Shown here piece by piece: positions 44,886 through 45,485 of a stretch of 45,485 bases of DNA. Position 1 is the stretch's first letter. Each line of letters starts with the position of its first letter. The translations under genes and the position numbers were made by a program. The notes beneath the pieces are model-generated. The model was not told the DNA's origin and ran no database searches. It was given only the letters and a program-made list of their open reading frames with translations. Source of the DNA: Rhodocyclaceae bacterium (GTDB lineage: Bacteria > Pseudomonadota > Gammaproteobacteria > Burkholderiales > Rhodocyclaceae); contig JAEUNJ010000178.1 in assembly GCA_016791145.1 (NCBI GenBank), positions 1 to 45,485 of the forward strand, read 5' to 3'.

Positions 44886-45485
44886 GGCGGCCAGCTGGCC
44901 CAGGTGTTCGGCGGCGGGAGCGAATCCCTGCCCGAGGACACCGAGCCGGGCGCCCACGTTGATGGCGGCGATGACCGGCCCGTTCAGCGGCTCCTTCGGG
45001 TCGAGGACCAGATCCGGCAGCTCGATGAAGGGAAGGATGCGGCTCAGGTGGGGCAGCACCTCGGCCGGCGTGCGGGCATCGTTGATGCCCTCGTCCTTGA
45101 CCTCCACCACCAGGTCCGCCTCGAAAACGGGCCGTACGCCGAATCGGGCCGGCACTTCGGCGCCATCGGCCAGCAGCATCTTCTCGAACAGGGTGCCACG
45201 GACCGGGGCATCGTAGCCGAAGCGTTTCTGGACGGCCGGGTTGGTCAGGCCGGCCTTGTAGCCGACGGCCCGGCCCTGGGTCTTGGCCAGTTCCGCCAGC
45301 AGCAGCGTCTGGCCGCAATAGGCGTCGGCCATGGTCATGGCGGCATCCAGCCCCGTGGCCGGGGTCATCGCATGCCAGGCGGCAGCGAGCTGTCCGACCG
45401 CCTGCGGCGTCGGGCAGGCCGCACCGGCCGGGGCGGCGAAGGGAAGCACGAGGGCGGCGGCGAGCAGGGCGAGGCGATCACGCAG

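Larger units (their letters stand above)
44455..45485 (-). pseudogene. Decayed exported hydratase-like gene (2-keto-4-pentenoate hydratase type), runs off the right edge
   Basis: The frame entering from the right edge gives a signal peptide (LRDRLALLAAALVLPFAAPAGAA). A fumarylacetoacetase/hydratase-type protein follows: ADAYCGQTLLLAELAKTQGRAVGYKAGLTN, PVRGTLFEKMLL, FEADLVVEVKDEGINDARTPAEVLPHLSRILPFIELPDLVL, and AAINVGARLGVLGQG. It then meets a TAG at 44832-44834 inside inserted DNA. The expected continuation lies in another frame from about 44772 downwards (VSVVIRDQDGKELARGPGS, LNAVVWIARDL, LLSLGSFSPLLPPKAGM). That frame is stopped by TGA at 44560-44562 inside a 66-base insertion. Removing both insertions restores a normal end (VTYEGLAGNPSVGVRFK, stop at 44455-44457). 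Two independent lesions make expression of a full protein impossible unless one is an assembly error. Confidence 0.82.

Overview
The window is high-GC, densely packed bacterial DNA. The gene content (lptF/lptG, holC next to valS, leuS-lptE-holA, an ilvB-ilvH-ilvC set followed by pssA-leuA) and the protein character point to a betaproteobacterium. The sulfur genes in the middle suggest a chemolithotrophic sulfur oxidiser of the Rhodocyclales/Nitrosomonadales type. The taxon is an inference from gene order and protein style; there is no rRNA or tRNA gene here to confirm it.

Left part (1-16.8 kb), mostly housekeeping. A membrane sensor protein is cut by the left edge. Then, all on the minus strand, come the branched-chain amino acid genes ilvB-ilvH-ilvC, closed by a clear terminator, followed by pssA and leuA. 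Divergent from ilvB is a compact operon of an ECF sigma factor that seems to start with CTG, a one-TM DUF3619-like protein, a periplasmic DUF3106-like protein and an RDD membrane protein. Its last stop codon overlaps that of lptG. The lptF-lptG pair diverges from pepA-holC-(small hypothetical)-valS, with a good sigma-70-like promoter between them.

Middle part (16.8-33.6 kb), a sulfur-oxidation island flanked by housekeeping genes. On the minus strand lie genes read as soeA-soeB-soeC (cytoplasmic-facing molybdenum sulfite:quinone oxidoreductase), then tusA and dsrE2 (sulfur carriers), a FadL-type outer-membrane porin, and an exported protein of unknown function. On the plus strand lie a conserved hypothetical gene, a metallophosphoesterase, htpX (divergent from a LysR/NhaR-like regulator) and qmoA-qmoB-hdrC-hdrB. 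The last four encode a Qmo/Hdr electron-transfer complex in which separate soluble HdrC and HdrB replace the membrane protein QmoC. No APS reductase (aprBA), sat, dsrAB or dsrC lies in the window. A plausible joint role is persulfide delivery by TusA/DsrE2, sulfite oxidation by Soe, and electron transfer through Qmo/Hdr. tusA and soeA each have a candidate promoter carrying an inverted repeat, so their sulfur-responsive control may be separable.

Right part (33.6-45.5 kb). On the minus strand is leuS-lptE-holA, then a ModA-like periplasmic binding protein paired with a hybrid histidine kinase (TM-HisKA-HATPase-REC-HPt) inserted before proA, and a small three-TM protein. On the plus strand is an exported FecR-SPOR protein. 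At the right edge, a small gene with a TGC-rich operator-like site upstream is followed by a decayed, exported hydratase-like pseudogene. That pseudogene carries two lesions: an insertion of about 113 bp, and an in-frame 66-bp duplication that brings in a stop codon. The 113-bp insertion resembles the spacer between qmoA and qmoB, so the two appear to be copies of one small GC-rich repeat family. No gene-free stretch exceeds about 300 bases.
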